DNA of 64,000 nucleotides from Flavobacterium piscisymbiosum (GCF_020905295.1 NZ_JAJJMM010000001.1:2790001-2854000); one strand, 5' to 3'. Numbered from the stretch's first letter, positions 25,928-34,816 are shown. Numbers and translations are program-made. Notes: generated from the letters alone by a model not told the origin.

Positions 25928-27022
25928 ATGAGTTTCCTTAAAAATTTACTGGGCAAAAAAGACACTCCCATTGAATCCTACAGCGACTTTTGGAATTGGT
26001 TTCTAAAACATGAAAAAGAGTTTTTCAAAATTGTTCAAAACGGACAAAACATACATCAGGATTTCTTTGATAAATTAGTACCAAAATTAAACGAAATCCA
26101 TGATGGGATTTATTTTCTTGCAGGGATGTTAAATGATGAAACGGCAGAATTGGTGTTGACTCCAGACGGAATAATCAGAAATATTTATATAATAGAGGAG
26201 CTCGTTAATGCGGCTCCTAAAATTGAAGGGTGGAAGTTTACTGCACTTAAACCAGCATCAAATATTGAAGATGTCAGTATTACTTACGAGAACTTTGAAT
26301 TTAATTCTGGTAATTTAAAGTTTTATCCCAATTTGCATAAAAGTTATCCGGACGAAATTGACCTAACTGTGGTTTATGAGAATTTTGAGGAAGATAAAAA
26401 AGCTACAGTTACAAATGGAGTTTATATTTTCTTAGATAACTTTTTGGGAGAATTACATTCAGTAACTTTAATTGATAATCTCGAAGTAATAGGAAATGAG
26501 AACGTTTCTCAGGAATTGATTCCAATTGAAAAATTAAAAGATTATTTAATCTGGAGAGAAAAAGAATTTGTAGAAAAGTACTACGGGATCAGACACAATA
26601 CAGAAAATGACGGCTATGCAAATTTTGAAGGAAAAAGTCAAGAAGGCGGAGTTGTCTTAGCAATAATCAATTCGACGCTTATAGAATGGGATAAAAAAGC
26701 ATCTCATCCCTGGATTTTTATTGTTGCAATTCCATTTCAAAAAACAGATGAAACCGGTCTGCCTGATGAGGTAACTTATAAGTTATTAAATGACATTGAA
26801 GAAGAAATAATGGTTAGTTTGCCAGACTCTGATGGATATCTAAACATTGGAAGAGAGACAGCCAACAATAACAGAGAAATCTTTTTTGCATGTAAAGAGT
26901 TCAGAAAGCCACCAAAAGTTTTAGATGCTATAATCAAAAAATACAGCCACACTTTTGAAATAAGCTATGAAATTTACAAAGATAAATATTGGCAATCTTT
27001 TAGACATTTCGAACAAAATTAA
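25928..27022 (+). CDS. DUF695 domain protein
   Basis: Cytoplasmic protein of 364 residues without signal peptide. The C-terminal 130 or so residues resemble DUF695: GGVVLAIINSTLIEWDKKASHPWIF, VAIPFQKTDETGLPDEV, and LNDIEEEIMVSLPDSDGYLNIGRETANNNREIFFACK (quoted in part). The N-terminal domain (MSFLKNLLGKKDTPIESYSD) recalls proteins that often carry immunity-like modules; the ankyrin protein at 47440 has a similar MSFFKNIFGKKEEP start. It stands alone between two terminators. Function is unknown. Confidence 0.75.
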   Translation: MSFLKNLLGKKDTPIESYSDFWNWFLKHEKEFFKIVQNGQNIHQDFFDKLVPKLNEIHDGIYFLAGMLNDETAELVLTPDGIIRNIYIIEELVNAAPKIEGWKFTALKPASNIEDVSITYENFEFNSGNLKFYPNLHKSYPDEIDLTVVYENFEEDKKATVTNGVYIFLDNFLGELHSVTLIDNLEVIGNENVSQELIPIEKLKDYLIWREKEFVEKYYGIRHNTENDGYANFEGKSQEGGVVLAIINSTLIEWDKKASHPWIFIVAIPFQKTDETGLPDEVTYKLLNDIEEEIMVSLPDSDGYLNIGRETANNNREIFFACKEFRKPPKVLDAIIKKYSHTFEISYEIYKDKYWQSFRHFEQN

Positions 27023-27026
27023 GGCA

Positions 27027-27069
27027 AAAGCCATTCTGAAAATAATATCAGAACGGCTTTTTATTTTTT
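27027..27069 (+). terminator. Terminator of the DUF695 gene
   Basis: Arms AAAAGCCATTCTG and CAGAACGGCTTTT (one mismatch), then T-rich sequence. Confidence 0.8.
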
Positions 27070-27099
27070 GCCACAGATTAAAAAGATTAAAAAGATTTT

Positions 27100-27240
27100 T
27101 TTTCACGCAGATTGCTTCGCCTGTTCGCTGTCGCTCGGGTCTGCAGATTTAAGCAAATTAAAATAGATTTGTTTGAGCTAGCCAATAAATAAATCCGCTC
27201 ACATCTGCTTCAATCTTTTAAAATCTGCGTGAAATAACTT
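27100..27240. repeat. Long-hairpin repeat with a nested insertion
   Basis: Another copy of the CACGCAGATT / AATCTGCGTG inverted repeat seen at 23255-23350. Between CACGCAGATT and CTGCAGATTT a foreign-looking GC-rich segment of about 28 bases (27115-27142, GCTTCGCCTGTTCGCTGTCG and on) interrupts the arm. Confidence 0.6.
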
Positions 27241-27285
27241 AGTGCATCTCTGTGAAAACTCTCCGCGAATCTCTGTGAAATAACC

Positions 27286-28488
27286 CTATAGAACCCCTAA
27301 TTCCATCATACAAGCCTTCATCATCTCATAAGTACGCTCAATATCGTTATCCAACCCAATCGAAAAACGAATCAAACCATCCGTCAAACCCATTTCGTGT
27401 TGTTCTTCAAGCGGAATTTCACTAGAAGTCGAAGTTCCCGGCGCGCTAAAAAGCGTTTTGTAAAACCCTAAACTTACTGCCAAGTAACCCAAATTTCTGG
27501 CTTGCATCAACTCCATTAATTCATTGGCTTTCGCCAAAGTGCCAACATCAATTGTTAGCATTCCGCCAAAACCATATTCAGGATTAATCATCGTTTTGTA
27601 TAATTCATGACTCGGGTGACTTTTCAATCCCGGATAAACTGTTTTAAGTCCGTCTTTTTCGAATTTGTCAGCTAAAACATGCGCATTATGACTGTGTTGT
27701 TTGATACGAATATGCAACGTACGAAGATTCTTCATCACACTAGCCGATCGCAAACTATCCATCGTTGGACCTAAAAGCATACTTGCTCCTGAGTTTACAT
27801 TTTTCAGCGAATTAATAAATTCTTTCGAAGCACAAGTCACACCGCCAACCGTATCGCTGCTTCCATTTATGTATTTTGTCAAACTATGAATCACAATATC
27901 AGCACCTAATTTAGCAGGCGAAACCGATAATGGTGAAAAAGTATTATCGACAACCAGTTTCAAATTATGCTTTTTAGCAATTTTAGCCAAACCCGCAATA
28001 TCGGCCACTTCCAATAACGGATTACTTACCGTTTCGCAATACAAAACTTTCGTTTTTGGCGTAATTGCAGCTTCCACAACATCCAGTTTAGTAATATCTA
28101 CAAAGCTCGTTTCAATGCCAAAACGCGGCGTAAAATTCTTCAAAAAAGCATACGTTCCGCCATAAATAGTTCGGCTCGAAACAATATGATCGCCCGCACC
28201 GCACAATTGCAATAGCGTAGGCGTAATCGCGCCCATTCCTGAAGCCGAAACATTAGCCGTTTCCGTTCCTTCCATCGCCGCCAAAGCCTGATCCAGATAC
28301 AAATTACTCGGCGAAGAATGGCGTGAATACAAATAACAGCCTTCCATATTTCCTTCAAAAGTATCGAACATCGTTTTTGCCGAAAGAAACGTATAAGTCG
28401 AAGAATCAGAAATTGAAGGATTCACACCCCCAAATTCACCAAAGTATTGCAAATCCTGAATTTTATCAGCTGGGTTAAAGTCTTTCAT
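27286..28488 (-). CDS. Cys/Met-metabolism PLP-dependent enzyme (methionine gamma-lyase-like)
   Basis: PLP enzyme of the cystathionine gamma-synthase/methionine gamma-lyase family, 400 residues. Visible landmarks are YLYSRHSSPSNLYLDQALAAMEGTE, the PLP-phosphate region SASGMGAI, VDNTFSPLSVSPAKLGADIV, and the Schiff-base lysine in HSLTKYINGSSDTVGG at about residue 206. The C-terminus has SLGFYKTLFSAPGTSTSSEI. It may cleave methionine or another sulfur amino acid, or act in trans-sulfuration; the family is hard to split by sequence alone. An Lrp-type regulator is transcribed divergently, which fits amino-acid-responsive control. Confidence 0.85.
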   Translation of the reverse strand: MKDFNPADKIQDLQYFGEFGGVNPSISDSSTYTFLSAKTMFDTFEGNMEGCYLYSRHSSPSNLYLDQALAAMEGTETANVSASGMGAITPTLLQLCGAGDHIVSSRTIYGGTYAFLKNFTPRFGIETSFVDITKLDVVEAAITPKTKVLYCETVSNPLLEVADIAGLAKIAKKHNLKLVVDNTFSPLSVSPAKLGADIVIHSLTKYINGSSDTVGGVTCASKEFINSLKNVNSGASMLLGPTMDSLRSASVMKNLRTLHIRIKQHSHNAHVLADKFEKDGLKTVYPGLKSHPSHELYKTMINPEYGFGGMLTIDVGTLAKANELMELMQARNLGYLAVSLGFYKTLFSAPGTSTSSEIPLEEQHEMGLTDGLIRFSIGLDNDIERTYEMMKACMMELGVL

Positions 28489-28563
28489 AATTAGTTTTTG
28501 AATTGATATTTTATTGTTTTTTGATGTTTATTTATTTGTCATCCTGAGCGAAGTCAAAGGATT

Positions 28564-28646
28564 AGGAGCTATTTCCTGCTATCCGTTCCAATCTTTTGTG
28601 CCGAACCCCGGCACAAAAGGATTTCCACTTCTATCAGGGCTAGGGC
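28564..28646 (+). repeat. Structured intergenic repeat, copy B
   Basis: AGGAGCTATTTCCTGCTATC, then CGTTCCAAT and a hairpin CTTTTGTGCCG-AACC-CCGGCACAAAAGG, then ATTTCCACTTCTATCAGGGC. The layout matches copies A, C and D. Confidence 0.75.
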
Positions 28647-28743
28647 ATTCGTTTTCAAAATAAATTCTATTCAAAATAACATCTTATTGGAAAATTAATC
28701 AATGATGTGTTTAATAATTAGAATTTAAAACTATAAAATCTAC

Positions 28744-28770
28744 TTTGTATAGATTATTATTCTAAATTTG
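28744..28770 (+). promoter_or_regulatory. Candidate promoter of the Lrp-type regulator
   Basis: TTTG at 28744-28747 and TAAATTTG at 28763-28770 match Bacteroidota promoter elements. The spacing of 15 bases is shorter than usual, so confidence is limited. Confidence 0.4.
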
Positions 28771-28823
28771 ATTCAGGAAAACCAAATTACTAGATTTTCT
28801 TTCATTTCATAAAACAACCAAAA

Positions 28824-29279
28824 ATGACTTTAGACGCCACCGACAAAAAACTCTTGGTTCTATTACAAACCGACAGTAAAAAAACAACCAAAGAGTTGTC
28901 CTTAAAACTCAATCTTTCGGTAACCGCTGTTTATGAGAGAATCAAAAAGTTAGAGCGCGAAGGAATAATCAAAAACTATGTAGCCTTAGTCGACAAATCA
29001 AAAATGGAAAAAGGATTTGTTGTTTTCTGTCATTTAAAACTCATTCAGCATACCAAAGAATTCTTAACCAAATTCGAAAGTGAAGTCATCAAACTCAACG
29101 AAGTTCTGGAATGTCACCACGTAAGCGGCGATTATGATTATATCCTAAAAGTTCTGGTAAAAGACATGGAAGCCTACAGAGAATTTCTGGTAACCAAACT
29201 CACAACGTTGCAACATATAGGCAGTACGCAAAGTATGTTTATGATTAGCGAAGTAAAGAATTCGACGGTGATTTTTTAA
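28824..29279 (+). CDS. Lrp/AsnC family transcriptional regulator
   Basis: DNA-binding regulator of 151 residues. The N-terminal AsnC-type helix-turn-helix is LDATDKKLLVLLQTDSKKTTKELSLKLNLSVTAVYERIKKLEREGII (about 2-50, quoted in parts). The C-terminal RAM/AsnC effector domain contains VLECHHVSGDYDYILKV and LTTLQHIGSTQSMFMISEVK. It is divergent from a PLP enzyme of sulfur amino acid metabolism, which it probably controls in response to an amino acid. Confidence 0.93.
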   Translation: MTLDATDKKLLVLLQTDSKKTTKELSLKLNLSVTAVYERIKKLEREGIIKNYVALVDKSKMEKGFVVFCHLKLIQHTKEFLTKFESEVIKLNEVLECHHVSGDYDYILKVLVKDMEAYREFLVTKLTTLQHIGSTQSMFMISEVKNSTVIF

Positions 29280-29612
29280 AGATACTAAGGTTCTGAGTTG
29301 CTAAGATTCTAAGGCTTAAAGTTTTTATTATAGCGGTTAATTAAAGGCAAAGTCGCAGAGTAGCAAAGTTCTTTTGAGTTGCCTCCAGCTTTAGCTGGAG
29401 GAATAAGATCCGACTAGAAAAGGCTTTAGCCAAACGACATAGATTTGGCTAAAGCCCTTTCGGATTGACAATATTTCCATCCAGCTAAAGCTGGACGCTA
29501 TTCAATGAGTATGTCCAATATTTAAAAAACTTTGCGACTTCGCGCCTTTTCAAGCAAAAAAGAAAGTGATCTTAACACATTTCAAAAAAAAAAGATTTAA
29601 AATGCAACGATA
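29280..29612. other. Gene-free stretch with nested hairpin repeat
   Basis: Contains the multi-hairpin repeat at 29382-29494 and degenerate text-like repeats (TTTGCGACTTCGCGCC near 29532). No gene was seen. Confidence 0.6.
29382..29494. repeat. Three-hairpin intergenic repeat
   Basis: A perfect palindrome CCTCCAGCTTTAGCTGGAGG at 29382-29401. A hairpin with arms AAAGGCTTTAGCCAAA and TTTGGCTAAAGCCCTTT at about 29419-29460. Then CCAGCTAAAGCTGG at 29481-29494. All three stems share the core GCTTTAGC/GCTAAAGC. Confidence 0.75.
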
Positions 29613-29858
29613 ATGGAAACAAAAGAATTAAGACGTAAGCTTATAAAAGATTTTGGAAAATTTATTGAAGATGATTCTAAGTTAGAAATTTTAGAAAGTG
29701 TTTTTGATGCCATAAATCACGATGAAAAAGAATCAATTGTTTTTGATTCTTATTATGATATAGTTGCTGAAGAGAGAGAAAAATACATCTCCGGAGAAAA
29801 TAAAATAAGTTCCTGGGAAGAAGAGGAAGAGAGATTGAACGCTAAATACAGTCTTTAA
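29613..29858 (+). CDS. Antitoxin-like small protein
   Basis: Very acidic 81-residue protein. An N-terminal helix METKELRRKLIKDFGKFIED, a central DSYYDIVAEEREKYISGE and a C-terminal SSWEEEEERLNAKYSL match the style of antitoxins that precede ParE/RelE toxins in Bacteroidota. A toxin reading frame follows directly but is broken. The antitoxin frame itself is intact. Confidence 0.7.
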   Translation: METKELRRKLIKDFGKFIEDDSKLEILESVFDAINHDEKESIVFDSYYDIVAEEREKYISGENKISSWEEEEERLNAKYSL

Positions 29859-30138
29859 TCTTAAAATTTTACCACTAGCAGAAAAAGAAATTGACTAATC
29901 TATTGAATTTTACGAAAGCAGAAGTAAAGGTTTAGGAAAGCAATTTCTATCGTATTTGAAATCGTATCTAAAAGTCTTAAAGACAAATCCAGAATTATTT
30001 GAAATAAAAAAGAAACCATGTTATCGCGAATTAACATTGGTAAAATTCCCTTTTGTAATTATTTATGAAATTATCGGAAATGATGTTATTATTCATCCTG
30101 TATTTCATACTTCAAGAAATCCTCAGAGAAAACCTTAG
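29857..30138 (+). pseudogene. Decayed ParE/RelE-family toxin
   Basis: In the frame beginning near 29857 the sequence reads NLKILPLAEKEID, stop (TAA at 29896-29898), then SIEFYESRSKGLGKQFLSYL, KTNPELFEIKKKPCYRELTL and FPFVIIYEIIGNDVIIHPVF, ending in TSRNPQRKP. This is the full ParE/RelE pattern, with the conserved R and the FPY/F-V-I-Y strand. GAA to TAA at one base explains the stop, and no ATG, GTG or TTG start is visible in the short open stretch upstream. The toxin is therefore inactive in this sequence. It overlaps the antitoxin stop by 2 bases. Confidence 0.8.
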
Positions 30139-30223
30139 TAAAAAGGGACAAAGGCTGAGGTGCAAAGTGGCAAAGGTCTTTAAAATAATATTAAATTTGA
30201 AAGTCATAAAAAAAAATAATAAG

Positions 30224-30592
30224 ATGGAACAGTGGGGACCGATATCTTTAAGTGAGCTTTTTGATGAAATTCAGAAAACAGAAAAAGATTTAGATGGGGA
30301 ATTGAAGAATTTCTGGGATTTGATTAAAATCGATCCAATAAAATGGGAAGAGAAAGAATATGGTGAAATGGGAGGAGGTTTTTGGGTTGTCGCTATTTGC
30401 GGATACAAAGTTATTTGGTTTAATGATATTGAGGAAGGATTTAATATTTCTAATTATAAGATATTTGGAGAAATTGATGGCTATTGGTGTAATCAGGACG
30501 AGATTGCGTGGTCAGTTGCTAGATTGTTTGAACTAGTTAAATTTGGTGGAGGCGTTATCGGACAAGCAAGTGGTCCACACAATATGATTTAA
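30224..30592 (+). CDS. Small protein of unknown function
   Basis: Protein of 122 residues starting MEQWGPISLSELFDEIQKTEKD. The C-terminal half has EMGGGFWVVAICGYKVIWFND, NYKIFGEIDGYWCNQDEIAW and VARLFELVKFGG. I do not recognise the family, though the WF-N-D and GEIDGYWCNQDE pattern is in the style of immunity proteins. The ATG at 30224 was chosen because the longer reading starts inside the broken toxin gene. It has no signal peptide. Confidence 0.65.
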   Translation: MEQWGPISLSELFDEIQKTEKDLDGELKNFWDLIKIDPIKWEEKEYGEMGGGFWVVAICGYKVIWFNDIEEGFNISNYKIFGEIDGYWCNQDEIAWSVARLFELVKFGGGVIGQASGPHNMI

Positions 30593-30621
30593 ATCAAAAA
30601 ATAAAAACTTTGCGCCTCTGC

Positions 30622-30639
30622 TCCCGATAGCTATCGGGA
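30622..30639. repeat. Palindrome TCCCGATAGCTATCGGGA
   Basis: Perfect 18-base palindrome. Other copies or compensated variants are at 23435-23450, 54168-54185 and 54506-54523. Confidence 0.75.
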
Positions 30640-30830
30640 TTGCGAGACTAAAAAATAAACCTTAGCAAACTCTGCGCTAAAATACCCAATTCATAAAAAA
30701 CTTTGTGCCTTAGTGCCTTCGTGGCAGAAACCCTCCAATCCAAAATTTCACACAAAAAACATTGCCATTTAAACTTTAAACAAAACTTTATTCCTTAATT
30801 TTGTATCGCTAAAAATAAAATTTACAAACT

Positions 30831-32234
30831 ATGAGTTCATTTGACGTAGTCATTATAGGTTCAGGTCCTGGCGGATATGTATCAGCAATTCGTTGCGCAC
30901 AATTAGGTTTCAAAACAGCAATTGTAGAAAAGTATAACTCTCTTGGCGGAACCTGCCTTAACGTAGGTTGTATTCCTTCAAAAGCATTATTATCTTCTTC
31001 TCATCATTATGCCGAAATTGCTCATTTTGCAGATCACGGAATCGAGGTTTCCGGAGATGTAAAAATCAATTTAGAGAAAATGATCGCGCGTAAACAAGCC
31101 GTTGTAGATCAAACCGTAGGTGGAATCAACTACTTAATGGATAAAAATAAAATCACTGTTTTCAATGGTTTAGGTTCTTTTGTAGACGCAACGCACATTG
31201 CAGTTGCTAAAGCTGACGGAACATCAGAAACTATCGAAACAAAATATGCTGTAATCGCTACGGGTTCAAAACCATCATCTTTGCCTTTTATCAAAATTGA
31301 TAAAGAAAGAATCATCACTTCTACTGAAGCTTTAGCTTTAAAAGAAGTTCCAAAACACTTGGTAATTATTGGTGGTGGTGTTATCGGAATTGAGCTTGGA
31401 CAAGTTTACTTACGTCTTGGTGCTCAGGTTTCTGTAGTTGAATTCATGGACAGAATTATTCCGGGTATGGATAGTTCTTTGTCTAAAGAATTGACTAAAG
31501 TATTGAAAAAACAAGGAATGAAATTCTACGTTTCTCACAAAGTAAAATCGGTAGAAAGAAACGGCGATGCTGTTGTAGTTCAGGCTGAAAATGCAAAAGG
31601 AGAAACAATCACTCTTGAAGGAGATTATTCATTAGTTTCTGTTGGTCGTCGTCCGTACACAGATGGATTGAACGCTGACAAAGCTGGAGTAAAAATTTCA
31701 GACAGAGGACAAGTTGAAGTAAACGATCATTTACAAACTAATGTTCCAAATATCTATGCAATTGGAGATGTTGTTCGTGGAGCAATGTTGGCGCACAAAG
31801 CAGAAGAAGAAGGAACTATGGTTGCTGAAATCTTAGCGGGTCAAAAACCACATATTGATTATAACTTAATTCCTGGTGTAGTATACACTTGGCCGGAAGT
31901 TGCTGCAGTTGGACAAACTGAAGAGCAGGTAAAAGCTTCAGGAACAGAATATAAAGTGGGAAGTTTTCCTTTCAAAGCATTAGGGCGTGCAAGAGCAAGT
32001 GGAGATCTTGACGGATTTGTGAAAATCATTGCTGATGCGAAAACAGATGAAGTTTTAGGAGTTCACATGATTGGAGCACGTACAGCTGATTTAATTGCTG
32101 AGGCAGTTACAGCAATGGAATTCAAAGCTTCTGCTGAAGATATTTCAAGAATGAGCCATGCGCATCCAACTTTCGCGGAAGCGGTAAAAGAAGCAGCATT
32201 GGCCGCTACAGATAATAGAGCTTTACACGTATAA
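30831..32234 (+). CDS. lpdA: Dihydrolipoyl dehydrogenase (E3)
   Basis: Flavoprotein E3 subunit of 2-oxoacid dehydrogenase complexes and glycine cleavage, 467 residues. The FAD motif is VVIIGSGPGGYVSAIRCAQLG (quoted in part). The redox-active disulfide is GGTCLNVGCIPSKALL at about 41-56. The NAD-binding motif is IIGGGVIGIELGQVYLRLG, and AIGDVVRGAMLAHKAEEEG follows. The C-terminal active-site His/Glu is in HAHPTFAEAVKEAAL. A -7 box candidate TAATTTTG lies at 30796-30803. It appears monocistronic, with its own terminator. Confidence 0.97.
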   Translation: MSSFDVVIIGSGPGGYVSAIRCAQLGFKTAIVEKYNSLGGTCLNVGCIPSKALLSSSHHYAEIAHFADHGIEVSGDVKINLEKMIARKQAVVDQTVGGINYLMDKNKITVFNGLGSFVDATHIAVAKADGTSETIETKYAVIATGSKPSSLPFIKIDKERIITSTEALALKEVPKHLVIIGGGVIGIELGQVYLRLGAQVSVVEFMDRIIPGMDSSLSKELTKVLKKQGMKFYVSHKVKSVERNGDAVVVQAENAKGETITLEGDYSLVSVGRRPYTDGLNADKAGVKISDRGQVEVNDHLQTNVPNIYAIGDVVRGAMLAHKAEEEGTMVAEILAGQKPHIDYNLIPGVVYTWPEVAAVGQTEEQVKASGTEYKVGSFPFKALGRARASGDLDGFVKIIADAKTDEVLGVHMIGARTADLIAEAVTAMEFKASAEDISRMSHAHPTFAEAVKEAALAATDNRALHV

Positions 32235-32253
32235 TCTACGGACATCATAATTT

Positions 32254-32296
32254 AAAACCGCCATTCCAATATTTTTTTGGGATTGGCGGTTTTTTA
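32254..32296 (+). terminator. Terminator of lpdA
   Basis: Arms AAAACCGCCATTCCAAT and GGATTGGCGGTTTT with a T-rich loop, then a run of T. Confidence 0.9.
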
Positions 32297-32522
32297 TTGT
32301 TTTATTTATGCTGTCCCTACGGGACACTTTTTATCAACCACTTTTTTTTCCTACCAACATTAAACTCCTAACGGAGTTGAATGAACTTAAGGCATAACAT
32401 ATAAATTTTATATCTCGGAGAGATTATATATTGGTAGCAGAAAAGATATAAAATCAGATAGAAATGTTGTAAATTAAATTTAGGTTTCTCAGGTTATCTT
32501 TACAAGTCTAAAAGATAATATT

Positions 32523-33065
32523 ATGAAAAATAGATATATAGCTCCGGTTCTTCTTGGGGCAGGAGTTGCACTTGCTCTTTATTCCTGTGGAGCGACAATT
32601 CCGGAAAAAGCAAAAGCAGTCACTAATTTTGACAAATCGAGATACTTAGGAAAATGGTACGAAATTGCCAGACTGGATTTTAAGTATGAAAAAGATCTCA
32701 ACAACGTCACAGCCGAATATTCTCTAAACGATAACGGTACGATTAGAGTTAATAATAAGGGCTACAATGTCAAAAAAGACAAATGGGAAGAAAGCATAGG
32801 AAAAGCCAAATTTGTCAAAAAAGACAATATTGGTATGCTTAAGGTCTCATTTTTTGGTCCTTTTTATGCCGGATATAATGTAATTGCAATTGATGAAAAT
32901 TACAAATACGCACTTGTTGCCGGTGAAAATTTAAAATACATGTGGATACTTTCGAGAGAAACCACCATACCGGAAAGCATAAAAGCAGATTATCTGATAA
33001 AAGCTCAGGAAATTGGTTATAAAGTGACAGATCTGGTTTGGACACAACACAATAAGACAAATTAA
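32523..33065 (+). CDS. Lipocalin family lipoprotein (Blc-like)
   Basis: Outer-membrane lipoprotein of the bacterial lipocalin family, 180 residues. The signal peptide ends at a lipobox LYSC, with Cys at about residue 22. The lipocalin signature FDKSRYLGKWYEIARLDF is at about 38-55. Later motifs are GMLKVSFFGPFYAGYNVIAID and YALVAGENLKYMWILSRE, typical of Blc. Such proteins bind lipids and are linked to membrane stress. It is isolated, with a terminator behind it. Confidence 0.93.
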   Translation: MKNRYIAPVLLGAGVALALYSCGATIPEKAKAVTNFDKSRYLGKWYEIARLDFKYEKDLNNVTAEYSLNDNGTIRVNNKGYNVKKDKWEESIGKAKFVKKDNIGMLKVSFFGPFYAGYNVIAIDENYKYALVAGENLKYMWILSRETTIPESIKADYLIKAQEIGYKVTDLVWTQHNKTN

Positions 33066-33097
33066 TAAAGATTATAACGTTGAGTCTTTATTAAATA

Positions 33098-33130
33098 AGA
33101 AACCCGATGCTCAAGAAGTATCGGGTTTCT
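33098..33130. terminator. Hairpin between convergent lipocalin and DoxX genes
   Basis: Arms AGAAACCCGAT and ATCGGGTTTCT, perfect over 11 bases. It lies between convergent genes and may serve both, although the T-run is short. Confidence 0.65.
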
Positions 33131-33150
33131 GTATTTTAAGTAAAAAGAGA

Positions 33151-33525
33151 TTATCTGGTAAAAACTGATTTATAATTATCCCAATATCTGTAAATCAAGA
33201 ATAAGTTAGCTAAGAATAATAAAACCGCAATTGGTAAACCTTGCGGAGCTAAAAAATAATTGATGAACAAAATATTTACCGTTATAGGCAAGATCAAAAT
33301 ATTAGCCAATGTTACATAACGCCCGGTTACAAAAGCAATTCCACAAAGCAATTCAATCGACTTTGCTAAAGGCATAATATACGTAGAGGCCATTAAACCA
33401 ACATTAAAAGCTTTAAAGTTTCCTGTTGTTTCCGGTTCCGGCGCCAAGTGAAAAAAATAACTTATAGAAGCAAAAAGCAACAAAAGACCAATTAAAACGC
33501 GGACAATAATAGTAGCAATTTTCAT
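33151..33525 (-). CDS. DoxX-like small membrane protein
   Basis: Integral membrane protein of 124 residues with four spans (about 4-22, 43-62, 68-85, 90-112). The arrangement IVRVLIGLLLLFASISYFF, MPLAKSIELLCGIAFVTGRY, and NILILPITVNILFIN resembles the DoxX/DoxD family. Many members have unknown roles linked to redox or sulfur metabolism. It stands alone. Confidence 0.75.
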   Translation of the reverse strand: MKIATIIVRVLIGLLLLFASISYFFHLAPEPETTGNFKAFNVGLMASTYIMPLAKSIELLCGIAFVTGRYVTLANILILPITVNILFINYFLAPQGLPIAVLLFLANLFLIYRYWDNYKSVFTR

Positions 33526-33733
33526 AATACTAGATTTAATAAGGTTAAAAAATATAATTTATTTGCTGATAAACATCTTAAATCTGAAGTCCCTAATAAA
33601 ATGAAAATCTGTTTTTAACGTTATTTTATTGAGGATTCAATAATCATTATAACTGTAAAATGTGTTTAATTTAATGCTATATCAAATATAATGAATTTTT
33701 CATTATGAAATTGCTAATTTATTAACACTTTTA

Positions 33734-34630
33734 TTATTTCTTTCCGTGTTTTTTGTAAAGAAAAAAACCAAGTGACCCAAGTAAAATAAATGGCCAAAGA
33801 TTAATTAAGAAAACAAAAATTGTTTCAAGGATATACCAACCATTTTTAAGCGAATCGAGAATTTGCAAACCTAGATTTGGTTTGTAAGCATTGCTGTTTT
33901 TCTCGCTTGCCATTGTTTCCTGTCTAATGGTTTCATTTTGATAAAGCTGCAAAGTAATAGTGCTAAAATTAATCTGATCTTTTAATGATAAATTATCAAT
34001 TGTACGATTGTCGTTGGCTTCTTTTTGGTTGGCCAGAGTATTTTCGGCTTCAATAACATCATTTAATTTTTTGCCTTTGGCATCAATTGCATTTTCAACT
34101 CTTTTTTCGTTTGTCGCACTTCTTTTTTGCGAAAGCTGATTCGATAATAATTTCAATGAAACATCATCAGCTTTGATAACTCTAAAATCAAGAAAATCGA
34201 TTTGTTTAGCGATAGTTTTTATAACAGTATCAAGCTGCGTGTTAGGAACGCGAATCGTAATATTATTTTCGACCGTATATTTCGTAGTTTCAAGCGTACT
34301 ATCCTGACTGATTTTTGTTTTAATCTGGTCGTGAATGTTACTTTGTAAATTGGTGTAGGTAACATAACCGCCAAATTTTTGAGTAGCGTTTTCAATTGCA
34401 TAGGTAGACTTGACGACATTCTTGACCTTGAATTTAATATCGGCAGTTCGAATAAATTTTTGCTTACTGTTTTTATCGACTACCGCTGCCGATGATGAAA
34501 CAGCCGTACTATCTGCTGAAACTTTCATATCTGCCGATTCTCCGTACGAAGAATTATCAGCTTTTTTACAAGAAAATAGTAATGCGATGATTACTACATA
34601 AGTCAATCCTAATTTTACAATTGTTTTCAT
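33734..34630 (-). CDS. DUF4349 domain lipoprotein
   Basis: Lipoprotein of 298 residues. The signal peptide ends at the lipobox LLFSC (Cys about residue 21). The DUF4349 region includes FIRTADIKFKVKNVVKSTYAIE, FGGYVTYTNLQSN, and ITIRVPNTQLDTVIKTIAKQ. A coiled-coil stretch follows (LLSNQLSQKRSATNEKRVENAI and on). There is one C-terminal membrane span (about 268-288, TIFVFLINLWPFILLGSLGF) with a basic tail. It is probably anchored in the envelope. No partner gene is adjacent. Confidence 0.87.
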   Translation of the reverse strand: MKTIVKLGLTYVVIIALLFSCKKADNSSYGESADMKVSADSTAVSSSAAVVDKNSKQKFIRTADIKFKVKNVVKSTYAIENATQKFGGYVTYTNLQSNIHDQIKTKISQDSTLETTKYTVENNITIRVPNTQLDTVIKTIAKQIDFLDFRVIKADDVSLKLLSNQLSQKRSATNEKRVENAIDAKGKKLNDVIEAENTLANQKEANDNRTIDNLSLKDQINFSTITLQLYQNETIRQETMASEKNSNAYKPNLGLQILDSLKNGWYILETIFVFLINLWPFILLGSLGFFLYKKHGKK

Positions 34631-34816
34631 AAAGGTTTTAAAATTTGATTAATAAATAATGTTTTTTAGAATTATTATTTGTGATTTTATGTTAAAAATC
34701 TGTTTTAATAATAAGTCTTAATTCGGTGTACTAAAAAGTGTGCCAATAATTTTTGAGTATTATTTTATCGAAGGATTTTTTTTGTCGTAATTTTGAAATC
34801 TAAAAATTATACTTTT

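Larger units (their letters stand above)
28489..28823. other. Divergent intergenic region with structured repeat
   Basis: Spacer between the gamma-lyase-like gene and the Lrp gene. It contains a fragment GTCATCCTGAGCGAAGTC (28537-28554), the structured repeat copy B, and a plus-strand promoter candidate for the regulator (28744-28770). Confidence 0.6.

Noticed and set aside
28489..28823. Riboswitch (for example SAM-type) ahead of the gamma-lyase-like gene
   Set aside because: The structured element present belongs to a repeat family also found beside unrelated genes, and no known aptamer core was seen.
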